Notes under the pieces: model-generated
The model's input: the letters and a program-made list of their open reading frames with translations, nothing else
The model's database searches: none
What the model was told of the DNA's origin: nothing
Shown: piece after piece, positions 51,754-58,988 of the stretch
Numbering within the stretch: position 1 is the first letter of the stretch
Layout: each line of letters begins with the position of its first letter
Assembly: GCF_013376005.1 (NCBI RefSeq)
Contig: NZ_JABMJK010000010.1
Span: 210,525 to 274,524 of the forward strand
From: Duganella sp. SG902
Lineage (GTDB): Bacteria > Pseudomonadota > Gammaproteobacteria > Burkholderiales > Burkholderiaceae_D
Length of the DNA: 64,000 nt
Reading direction: 5' to 3'
Made by a program: the position numbers and the translations under genes

Positions 51754-53003
51754 ACTTCCATCACCTTTCGCCAGTATTCATACATGCCCCGTATCAGGGT
51801 CTCGGTGACCATGTGGTCGGTGTTCTCGGCGCCGTAGCCGCCCAGTTCCGCCACCGTGCGGTGGCTGGGCTTCTGCTCGAAGCCGTTCTGCGACAGCTCG
51901 ATCACTTCGCCGTCGTCGGCCGATACGAAACCGGCGGGGCCGAACAGGTTGGCCTGGATCAGGCGGCGCTCTGTCATCTCCGGCGTGTCGTCCTCGAAGC
52001 CGAAATGGGTCCAGACGAAATCGAACGATCCCTCGCCGTTGGGCTGAATGTGGCGGGTCGAGACGCTGTTCACCTGCTGCTGGAAGATCACGCTGGGGAA
52101 CACGGTCATCATCACGGCGGTCGGCCCCTTCCACCACGCCTCCGGCACGATGTCGAGCAGGCGCTTGTCGTGCACCTCCATGCCGGCCTTGAAGCTGGTG
52201 ACGCCGGCCGTCACCTCGCTGCTCGCGGCCTGCTGGCCGCGGGTCGAGATCATGGCGGCGTGGCGGTGGTGGGCGTCCATCTTCAGTTCCGACTTGTTAT
52301 CGGCGCGCCACAGGCCGTAGGTCACGAACCAGGTGTGCAGCAGGCCCGGATGGTAGGGGTCCTTGATGTTCTCCTGCATCAGCTTCCAGTTGCCGGGAAT
52401 GCGCTGGCGGTTGTAGCCCAGGATGGTCAGTTTGCGGCCGTTGAACAGGCGGTCGAAGTAGGCGCACATGTCGGGGCCGAGGAAGTCCTCCAGCGGCTCC
52501 ACGTCATGGTCGAACGAGGCGAACACCACGCCGCCGCGCAGCGCCACCTTGAGCCGGGTCAGGCCATGCTCGGCGGTGTCGAACTCCTTCGGCATGCCGC
52601 CATTGATCTTGCCGTCCTGCTTGACGCCGCGCCGGAACGGCACCCCCTGCAGATCGCCCTTGAGGGTGTAGCTCCACTGGTGATACGGGCAGACGAATTC
52701 CTTCTTGTTGCCGTGGCGTTCGCGGCAGAACTGCATGCCGCGGTGCGCGCACACGTTCTCCACCACGTTCACGCTGCCGTCGGCGGCGCGGGTCAGGATC
52801 ACGGAGCGCTCGCCGATCACCGAGCGCTTGAAATCGCCGGGATTGGGGATCTCGGCCTCCAGGCCGACGTAGCACCAATGGCCCCGGTAGAACAGGCGCT
52901 CCAGTTCGCGCTGGTAGAGAGCGGCGTCGGTGTAGGCCCAGAACGGGATGCGGCTCGATCCCGGCTGCTCCCATACGGGCTTGATGGGGAATACGGCGGC
53001 CAT
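51750..53003 (-). CDS. nagG: Salicylate 5-hydroxylase large (alpha) subunit
   Basis: The 417-residue oxygenase subunit has a Rieske centre (CAHRGMQFCRERHGNKKEF then CPYHQWSY, the Cys-x-His ... Cys-x-x-His pattern near residues 84-106) and a mononuclear iron site (NIKDPYHPGLLHTWF, near 205-219, with two His and a nearby Asp). It is close in layout to NagG, which hydroxylates salicylate at C5 to give gentisate. A 3-hydroxybenzoate or anthranilate substrate is less likely, given the adjacent gentisate genes and the NahR-like regulator. I chose the ATG at 53003. Confidence 0.88.
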   Translation of the reverse strand: MAAVFPIKPVWEQPGSSRIPFWAYTDAALYQRELERLFYRGHWCYVGLEAEIPNPGDFKRSVIGERSVILTRAADGSVNVVENVCAHRGMQFCRERHGNKKEFVCPYHQWSYTLKGDLQGVPFRRGVKQDGKINGGMPKEFDTAEHGLTRLKVALRGGVVFASFDHDVEPLEDFLGPDMCAYFDRLFNGRKLTILGYNRQRIPGNWKLMQENIKDPYHPGLLHTWFVTYGLWRADNKSELKMDAHHRHAAMISTRGQQAASSEVTAGVTSFKAGMEVHDKRLLDIVPEAWWKGPTAVMMTVFPSVIFQQQVNSVSTRHIQPNGEGSFDFVWTHFGFEDDTPEMTERRLIQANLFGPAGFVSADDGEVIELSQNGFEQKPSHRTVAELGGYGAENTDHMVTETLIRGMYEYWRKVMEV

Positions 53004-53005
53004 GA

Positions 53006-53710
53006 TCAGGCTCCCGCCACGCGGACCGTGATGGGCGCCAGGCCCGCCACTTCGCCCACCATCAGGTCGCCGGCCACCACGCTGTTCACCCCTTCCGGCG
53101 TGCCGGTCATGATGACGTCGCCCGGCTCCAGCGTCTCGTACTCGGACAGGTAGGCGATCGACTCGGCCACCGACCAGATCAGCATGGCGATGTCGGAAGC
53201 CTGGCGCGGCTGGCCGTTGACGGTGAGCGCGATACGGCCGCGTTCCAGGTGGCCGACCTGCGCCACCGGCGAAATCTCGCCGATCGGCGCCGATTGGGCG
53301 AACGATTTGCCGAACTCCCACGGACGGCCCTTGTCGCGCGCCTCGAGCTGAATGTCGCGGCGGGTCATGTCCAGGCCGACGGCGTAGCCGTACACGTGTT
53401 CCAGCGCCCGCCCGACCGGGATGTTGGCGCCGCCCTTGCCGATCACGGCCACCAGCTCGATCTCGTGGTGGAAGTTGCTGGTCTTGGGCGGATACGGAAT
53501 CGCCACTTCGGCGGCGCCGGCCGGCACGGCGGCGTTGGCCGGCTTCATGAAGAAGAACGGCTTTTCGCGCTCGGGATCGCGGCCCATTTCGCGCGCATGC
53601 GCCGCGTAGTTGCGGCCCACGCAGAAGATGCGGTTGACCGGAAAGCGCTGTTCGCTGCCGGCGATGGCCAGGCTGTGGACAGGTGCGGGAGGGACTGCGT
53701 AGTTCATCAT
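53006..53710 (-). CDS. nagK: Fumarylpyruvate hydrolase (FAH family)
   Basis: The 234-residue protein is a fumarylacetoacetate-hydrolase family member with RIFCVGRNYAAHAREMG near residue 27, FFFMKPANA near 51, the metal-binding FHHEIELVAVIGKGG and VGLDMTRRDIQ. The short length and gene context fit NagK, which splits fumarylpyruvate into fumarate and pyruvate, the last step of the gentisate pathway. Confidence 0.9.
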   Translation of the reverse strand: MMNYAVPPAPVHSLAIAGSEQRFPVNRIFCVGRNYAAHAREMGRDPEREKPFFFMKPANAAVPAGAAEVAIPYPPKTSNFHHEIELVAVIGKGGANIPVGRALEHVYGYAVGLDMTRRDIQLEARDKGRPWEFGKSFAQSAPIGEISPVAQVGHLERGRIALTVNGQPRQASDIAMLIWSVAESIAYLSEYETLEPGDVIMTGTPEGVNSVVAGDLMVGEVAGLAPITVRVAGA

Positions 53711-53740
53711 GGTCTCCAGGTATTTTTGAGGGAGGTGAAA

Positions 53741-54769
53741 TCAGCGCGCCAGCTTTTCCTCGCGCCACAGGCCCAGCGCCTGCTGGATGGGGCGGTCCGA
53801 GAAGCTGAACAGGATGGTGTCGGCGCCGGCGCGCAGGCGCAGGGTTTGCCAGGACGGCACCACGAACACGTCGTTGAGCGCGAAGTCGAAGGACTGGCCG
53901 CCGATGTCGGCGCTGCCTTGGCCTTCGAGGCAGACGTAGATGGTGCTGTCGGTGCAGCGGTACGGCAGCGTCTCGAAGCCGGCCGGCAGGCGCTGGGCGA
54001 AGGCGCCGATGGTCGGCATCGGCGAGGCGCCGGTGGCCGGATTCACGTAGCGCAGCTTGTGGCCGAAATGGGCGTCGATGGCGCCGCGCGCGATGCCCAG
54101 CAGCGACTCGCGCGTTTTGGCGAACGGGTAGACGAACACCTTGGTCGGCTGCGCCGCGGTCTGCACGAAATCGACTGGCAGCATGTTGTTGCCGTAGCGG
54201 GCCAGCGCGTCGCCTTCCGGGCGCGTGGCCTGCTGCACCGCCTGCGCGCCGTGCTCGGCGAAGCCGGCGTCGAAGAAGCGCACGGTCGGGATGTCCAGCC
54301 CGTCCAGCCACACCACCGGCTCATCGCCCAGGTTGCCATGGTCGTGCCAGGTCCAGGATGGCGTGATGATGAAGTCGCCGTGCCGCATGGTGGTGCGTTC
54401 GCCGTCGACGGCGGTGTAGGCGCCCTCGCCGTCCAACACCAGCCGCAGCGCGGACTGGCTGTGGCGGTGCGCCGGCGCCACCTCGCCCGGCATGATCAGC
54501 TGCAGGCCGGCGTACAGCGACTGCGTGATCGACGAGTTGCCGCGCAGGGCCGGGTTTTCGAGTATCAGCACGCGCCGCTCGGCCTCGGCGGCGGTGATCA
54601 GACGGCCCGCCTCCATCACGTGGTCGCGCACGTCGGCGTAGCGCCACAGCGCGGCCTGCAGCGGCGAGGCGGGTTGCTTGGGCACCAGCGCGCCCAGCAC
54701 CTCCCACAAAGGGGTCATGCAGTGCTGGTCGATGCGCCGGTAGAAATCCTGGCGGGCAGTGTCGGTCAT
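53741..54769 (-). CDS. nagI: Gentisate 1,2-dioxygenase
   Basis: The 342-residue bicupin has the first cupin motifs PAHRHSQSALRLVLDGEGAYT and PSWTWHDHGN, whose His residues bind Fe(II), and a second, degenerate cupin (VCLEGQGSADIGGQSFDF; DVFVVPSWQ). It opens the gentisate ring to maleylpyruvate. The ATG at 54769 follows a GGAGACCAAGC spacer from the reductase gene. Its place between the reductase and hydrolase genes matches a nag-type cluster. Confidence 0.92.
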   Translation of the reverse strand: MTDTARQDFYRRIDQHCMTPLWEVLGALVPKQPASPLQAALWRYADVRDHVMEAGRLITAAEAERRVLILENPALRGNSSITQSLYAGLQLIMPGEVAPAHRHSQSALRLVLDGEGAYTAVDGERTTMRHGDFIITPSWTWHDHGNLGDEPVVWLDGLDIPTVRFFDAGFAEHGAQAVQQATRPEGDALARYGNNMLPVDFVQTAAQPTKVFVYPFAKTRESLLGIARGAIDAHFGHKLRYVNPATGASPMPTIGAFAQRLPAGFETLPYRCTDSTIYVCLEGQGSADIGGQSFDFALNDVFVVPSWQTLRLRAGADTILFSFSDRPIQQALGLWREEKLAR

Positions 54770-54792
54770 GCTTGGTCTCCGGTTGATTGTGT

Positions 54793-55779
54793 TCAGATGC
54801 CGCTGGCGTAGAAAGCGTCCGCGTAGACGTGCGCGGGCAACACCCCTTTTCTCCTGGCCAGCATGGCCGCCGCCTCCACCATGGGCGGCGCGCCGCACAG
54901 GTAGGCGCGCCAGCCGGCCAGGCTGTCCCAGTCCTGGCTGACGGCGTCGGTTACCAGGCCGGCGCGCCAGCGCGGATCGTGCGGGCCGGTGCTGACGACG
55001 ACGTGCAGGTGCAGGTTGGGATGGCGTTCGCACAGCTGTTCCAGCCATGGCAGGCCGTAGATATCGCGCTCGGTGCGCACGCCGAAGTACAGGTGGATCG
55101 GTTGACGCATGCCTTCGCCCAGCGCGGCGCGCACGATGGACAGCACCGGCGCCAGGCCGGTGCCGCCGGCCACGCACAGCATAGGCCCCTGGTGCTTGCG
55201 GCGCAGGTAAGCGGTGCCCAGCGGGCCGCTGACGCGCACCGCGTCGCCCACCGCCAGCGCCGTCTCGACATGGCCGGTGACGCGGCCGTCGGGCACCAGG
55301 CGCAGGTGGAATTCCAGCTCGTCGCCGCCGGGGGCGTTCGCCATCGAATACGGGCGCGCCAGGCCGGGGCCGAACTGCAGCGTGGCGTACTGGCCGGGCG
55401 AGAACTCCAGCTGCTTGGCCGGCTTCAGGCGCAGGCGGCGGATGTCGTGCGTCATCGCCTCGATGGCCAGCACGGTGGCCTTGATGATGCGCGCCGGGTG
55501 GATCACCACCTCGTCCGGCTCCGGCACTTCGATCACGCAGTTGGTGCTGACGGTGCTCATGCAGGCCAGCACATAGCCTTCGTCGTCCGGGTGGGTGATC
55601 TTGGCTTCGCGGCCCGCTTCCAGCACCTCGCCCTTCAACACCTTGCAGCGGCAGGTGCCGCAACGGCCGGCGGTGCAGCTATAGGAGATGGGAATCTGGT
55701 GCTCGCGCAGCGCCGCCAGAACGTTGCTGCCGGCCTCCACGTTCAGGGTACGCCCCAGCGGTTGCACGACTATTTCCAT
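54793..55779 (-). CDS. nagAa: Ferredoxin reductase of salicylate 5-hydroxylase
   Basis: The 328-residue protein has an N-terminal plant-type [2Fe-2S] domain (SYSCTAGRCGTCRCKVLKG and a later VLACMSTVSTNC), an FAD domain (RPYSMANAPGG; VSGPLGTAYLRRKHQGP) and an NAD-binding domain (CVAGGTGLAPVLSIV; AYLCGAPPMVEAA). This is the NagAa-type reductase supplying electrons from NADH. I chose the ATG at 55779 (MEIVVQPLG), which matches the family start and has a GGAG site nearby; the ATG at 55794 has none. It is the first gene of the operon. Confidence 0.92.
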   Translation of the reverse strand: MEIVVQPLGRTLNVEAGSNVLAALREHQIPISYSCTAGRCGTCRCKVLKGEVLEAGREAKITHPDDEGYVLACMSTVSTNCVIEVPEPDEVVIHPARIIKATVLAIEAMTHDIRRLRLKPAKQLEFSPGQYATLQFGPGLARPYSMANAPGGDELEFHLRLVPDGRVTGHVETALAVGDAVRVSGPLGTAYLRRKHQGPMLCVAGGTGLAPVLSIVRAALGEGMRQPIHLYFGVRTERDIYGLPWLEQLCERHPNLHLHVVVSTGPHDPRWRAGLVTDAVSQDWDSLAGWRAYLCGAPPMVEAAAMLARRKGVLPAHVYADAFYASGI

Positions 55780-55894
55780 GACTCCGGTCCCCATCTGTTT
55801 TATTGATTGATGGGCAAAGTATAGGAAGCGGAGTAATATAAATAAATAGCATCTCGTGAATGCATCAAATCACTGTCAGCAATATTACAAAGCC
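55780..55894. promoter_or_regulatory. Divergent promoter region of the salicylate operon and its LysR regulator
   Basis: This 115-bp gap is AT-rich in its centre (55831-55850). It holds an inverted repeat GCAT-N7-ATGC at 55849-55863, and on the minus strand ATTCACG (55861-55855) followed by AT-rich sequence that resembles the NahR/NagR recognition pattern. A TATACT -10 candidate for the operon lies on the minus strand at 55823-55818 with no good -35, as expected for an activated promoter. Confidence 0.6.
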
Positions 55895-56815
55895 ATGGAA
55901 CTGAAAGACGTCGACCTCAATCTACTGCTCGTGTTCAACCAGCTGCTCGCCGAACGGCGGGTCTCGAAGGTGGCGGAGGCGCTGGGCATGACCCAGCCCG
56001 GCGTCAGCAACGCGCTCAAGCGCCTGCGCCTGTTGTTGGGGGATGAGCTGTTCGTGCGCACCGCGCGCGGCATGGAGCCGACGCCGTACGCGTTGCGGCT
56101 GGCCGAGCCGATCGGCTATGCGCTGTCGACCATCCACGATTCGCTGAACGAGGTGGCGCACTTCAACCCGGCCACCAGCACGCGCCGGTTCACGCTCGGG
56201 GTGACGGACATCGGTGAAATGTATTTTTTACCGCGCCTGATGGAGGTCCTGCGCAAGCAAGCGCCGGGGGTGACGGTCAGCACGGTGCGCAACACGGCGG
56301 TGAACCTGCAGGATGAAATGGAGGCCGGGCACGTCGACCTGGCGATCGGGCTGCTGCCGCAGCTGAAGTCCGGCTACTTCCAGCGCCGCCTGTTCCGCCA
56401 GCGCTATGTCTGCATGTTCCGCAAGGGGCATCCGCTCGACAAGAAAAAGCTGACGGTGGAGGATTTCCGCAACGCCGATCACGTCACGGTGGTGTCCACC
56501 GGCACCGGCCACGCCATCGCCGACCAGACCATCGAGCGCCACGGCATCAAGCGCAACATCGGCCTGACCGTGCCCCACTTCGTCGCCGTGGGGCACATCC
56601 TGTCCAAGAGCACGATGATCGCGACCGTGCCGGAGCGCTACGCGATGGCCTGCGTGGAGCCGTTCGGCCTGCGCTACGTGGCCCATCCGCTGGCCATGCC
56701 CGAGATTAGCATCAACGTGTTCTGGCACGCCAAATTCAACAAGGAGCCGGCCAACAAATGGCTGCGCGGCCTGATCTTCGATCTGTTTGCGGACGGGCGG
56801 GACAGCCAGCTTTAG
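55895..56815 (+). CDS. nagR: LysR-family regulator of salicylate catabolism (NahR/NagR-like)
   Basis: The 306-residue protein begins MELKDVDLNLLLVFNQLLAE with an N-terminal winged helix (VSKVAEALGMTQPGVSNALKRLR) and a LysR effector domain with FTLGVTDIGEMYFLPRLMEVL near residue 92 and VPHFVAVGHIL near 227. These stretches closely resemble NahR/NagR, which activate salicylate and naphthalene genes when they bind salicylate. The ATG at 55895 matches the family start better than the GTG at 55856, which lies in the operator-like repeat. It is divergent from the operon it likely controls. Confidence 0.92.
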   Translation: MELKDVDLNLLLVFNQLLAERRVSKVAEALGMTQPGVSNALKRLRLLLGDELFVRTARGMEPTPYALRLAEPIGYALSTIHDSLNEVAHFNPATSTRRFTLGVTDIGEMYFLPRLMEVLRKQAPGVTVSTVRNTAVNLQDEMEAGHVDLAIGLLPQLKSGYFQRRLFRQRYVCMFRKGHPLDKKKLTVEDFRNADHVTVVSTGTGHAIADQTIERHGIKRNIGLTVPHFVAVGHILSKSTMIATVPERYAMACVEPFGLRYVAHPLAMPEISINVFWHAKFNKEPANKWLRGLIFDLFADGRDSQL

Positions 56816-58905
56816 CCGCGCCGCGCCGTCAGCCATTGGCTCGGCGGCAGCGCGGCGCTGGCCACGCGCACCTCGCCGATGTTGCCGAAGAAGCCGTCGG
56901 CGCGCTGGCCATCCCACGAGCCGCCGCCCACCACCCACGGCGACGCCGGCGACAAGCTGGCCAGCCCGACCACGTTGCTGCTGTTGCGCAGCACCGGCGC
57001 GCCTTCCACGTACATCACCGTGTCGTGCGTGGCCGGGTCGTTGACGATGGCGATGTGCACCCAGTTGCCGGCGATGATTTCGCCCGACCAGCTGGCCATG
57101 GCGTCGCGCTGGCCGCTGACGTCCGGCACCACTTCCCACTGCACCTCGCGCAGGCTCGAGATGGCGAACAACAACGGCGGCGATTCCGGATCGCCACCGA
57201 TGAAGCCGGCCAGGTCGCCGCGTTTGCCATCGCGCGTCATGATGTTCATCCACGCGTGCTTGGCCTTGTCCCACGCCGGATTGATCTTGATGAAGGCTTC
57301 GATCGTGTAGCCGGTGCTGGCGAAGGTCTGCGCGTTGATGGCGGCCGTGGCGTCGGTCAGGAAGTAGCTCAGGCGCGGCGCGTTCTTGTCGGTGTTCAGG
57401 AAGCTGACCGAACCCGGCGCCGAGGACAGCCGGTGATGGTCGTTGCTCCAGACGATGTCGCCGGCCTGGGCGCCGGTGATGCCGCCCTGGTTGAGCTGGT
57501 CGCGCGTGAGCGGATTGGCGCCGGTGACGTCGGCGATGCGGGTGCCGGGCGCGACCGCCGCACCATCGCTGCCGCCGTAGAAGCGCCAGTGCGCCACGGT
57601 CGAGGCGACTTTCGGATAGTCGTCCACGTCCTTCGGCAGGACGGGCTCCACCACCACCGGTTCGGTGTAGCCCTTCAGCACCAGCGCCTTGGCCTGCTCC
57701 ACCAGCGAGGACGCCACCGTCGCCTTGCCGGCGCTGAAATTCGGGTTGAAGCGCGCGAAGCGCTTGGCGAAGTTGATGTTGATGGTGAAATTGTGATTGG
57801 GCTCGGTCAGCACCGCGCGGTCGAAGGCGTTCAGCGTGTCCGCCGGCTTCATCGGCACCCACGGCGAGAACGACAGCACCTTGATCTGGTTGTTGGTGAG
57901 GTCGAATTCGTACAGGCGCATCAAACCGTTGCCGCCCTGGTAGGCCATCTGGTAATCGACCACCATTTCCTCGACCGCGTTGCCGAAGTCGTTGGTCTTG
58001 GTCAGGCGCGCGCCGCCGTGGTGATGGCCGTTGAGCGTCATGAAAATCTGATCATTATCGCGGATCAGCTTTTCCCACAACATCTTGCCGTAACCCGTTT
58101 CCAGCGGGCTGACGGCGTCAGGCGCGATGTTCAGCAACTGGTGATTGACCAGGATCACCGGCAGCGTCGGGTGGTCCGCGATCACCTTGCGCGCCCAGGC
58201 GATGCCGGCGTCGGAGATACGCCAGGACAGCGACAGCACCAGGAATTGCTGGTCCTGCGCCTTGAAGATGTGGTATTCGTGGAAACCGGTGCTGTCGCGC
58301 GCGCCAAACGTGGCCTGGCGTTGCGCGCGCCGCGCGCTGAACCATTGCAAATAGGGCTCGTTGGCCAGCACGCGCTGGGTGTCGGTGCCCTTGCTCGGAT
58401 CGCTGTCGTAGTCGATGTCGTTCAGCACGTCGTGGTTGCCGGCCAGAATGGAGTACGGCACCTTGGCCGCCTCCAGCACCTGCATGGCGCTGTCGGCCAC
58501 CTTCCATTGCTCCGGCTTGCCCACCTGGTCGACCACGTCGCCCAGATGTATCAGGAACGGGATGTTGAGCGCCTGCGCGTTGCGCGCCACCCAGTTGGTC
58601 TGGGCCGCGTACGGCTCGTTGCCGTAGTGGCGCTCGTATTGGTTGCTTTCCGACGAGGTCGCGTAGCGCGAGTAAAACTGGGTGTCCGGCAGCACCGCCA
58701 GCGCGAAGCTGGAAATCTGGGTGCTGGGCGCGGGCGCCGCGCCACCGCTGACGCTGGCGCTATCGCCACCGCAGCCGGCCAGCAGGCCGCCGACCGACAG
58801 GCCGGAGGCGGATGCGAGGCCCATCTTCAGCAAGGTGCGCCGGTGCGGCAGCGGGTTATCGTGTGGTGCGGCGGGTGGGGTGGTGTTGTGGCCGTGTTTT
58901 TTCAT
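56812..58905 (-). CDS. Lipoprotein/Tat-type metallophosphoesterase with LamG-like domain
   Basis: The 697-residue protein has an N-terminal export signal with RRTLLKMG and a lipobox LLAGC (about residues 22-45), then a calcineurin-like metallophosphoesterase domain: LPDTQFY, HLGDVVDQVG, AGNHDV, NHQLL and LNGHHHGG, supplying the two-metal ligands. A C-terminal LamG/concanavalin-like region follows (TIEAFIKINPAWDK; GEIIAGNWVHIAIVND; GFFGNIGEVRVASAALPPSQW). It probably hydrolyses phosphoester or phosphonucleotide substrates outside the cytoplasm. A Pho box lies upstream. Its 3-prime end overlaps the convergent LysR gene by four bases. Confidence 0.9.
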   Translation of the reverse strand: MKKHGHNTTPPAAPHDNPLPHRRTLLKMGLASASGLSVGGLLAGCGGDSASVSGGAAPAPSTQISSFALAVLPDTQFYSRYATSSESNQYERHYGNEPYAAQTNWVARNAQALNIPFLIHLGDVVDQVGKPEQWKVADSAMQVLEAAKVPYSILAGNHDVLNDIDYDSDPSKGTDTQRVLANEPYLQWFSARRAQRQATFGARDSTGFHEYHIFKAQDQQFLVLSLSWRISDAGIAWARKVIADHPTLPVILVNHQLLNIAPDAVSPLETGYGKMLWEKLIRDNDQIFMTLNGHHHGGARLTKTNDFGNAVEEMVVDYQMAYQGGNGLMRLYEFDLTNNQIKVLSFSPWVPMKPADTLNAFDRAVLTEPNHNFTININFAKRFARFNPNFSAGKATVASSLVEQAKALVLKGYTEPVVVEPVLPKDVDDYPKVASTVAHWRFYGGSDGAAVAPGTRIADVTGANPLTRDQLNQGGITGAQAGDIVWSNDHHRLSSAPGSVSFLNTDKNAPRLSYFLTDATAAINAQTFASTGYTIEAFIKINPAWDKAKHAWMNIMTRDGKRGDLAGFIGGDPESPPLLFAISSLREVQWEVVPDVSGQRDAMASWSGEIIAGNWVHIAIVNDPATHDTVMYVEGAPVLRNSSNVVGLASLSPASPWVVGGGSWDGQRADGFFGNIGEVRVASAALPPSQWLTARRG

Positions 58906-58934
58906 GGAACGCTCGTGACGATGAAAGAGCGCCC

Positions 58935-58968
58935 AATATATTGCCCATAAGTGACATGCTTATGACAA
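58935..58968 (-). promoter_or_regulatory. Candidate Pho box and -10 for the metallophosphoesterase gene
   Basis: On the minus strand TTGTCAT (58968-58962), a 4-bp spacer and ATGTCAC (58957-58951) form the two 7-bp direct repeats of a PhoB box (consensus CTGTCAT twice; 6 of 7 and 5 of 7 match). Ten bases further on is TATATT (58940-58935) as the -10, the spacing expected when PhoB replaces the -35 element. The gene starts 30 bp below. Confidence 0.62.
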
Positions 58969-58988
58969 GTCACCTACCGTGCGCGCCC

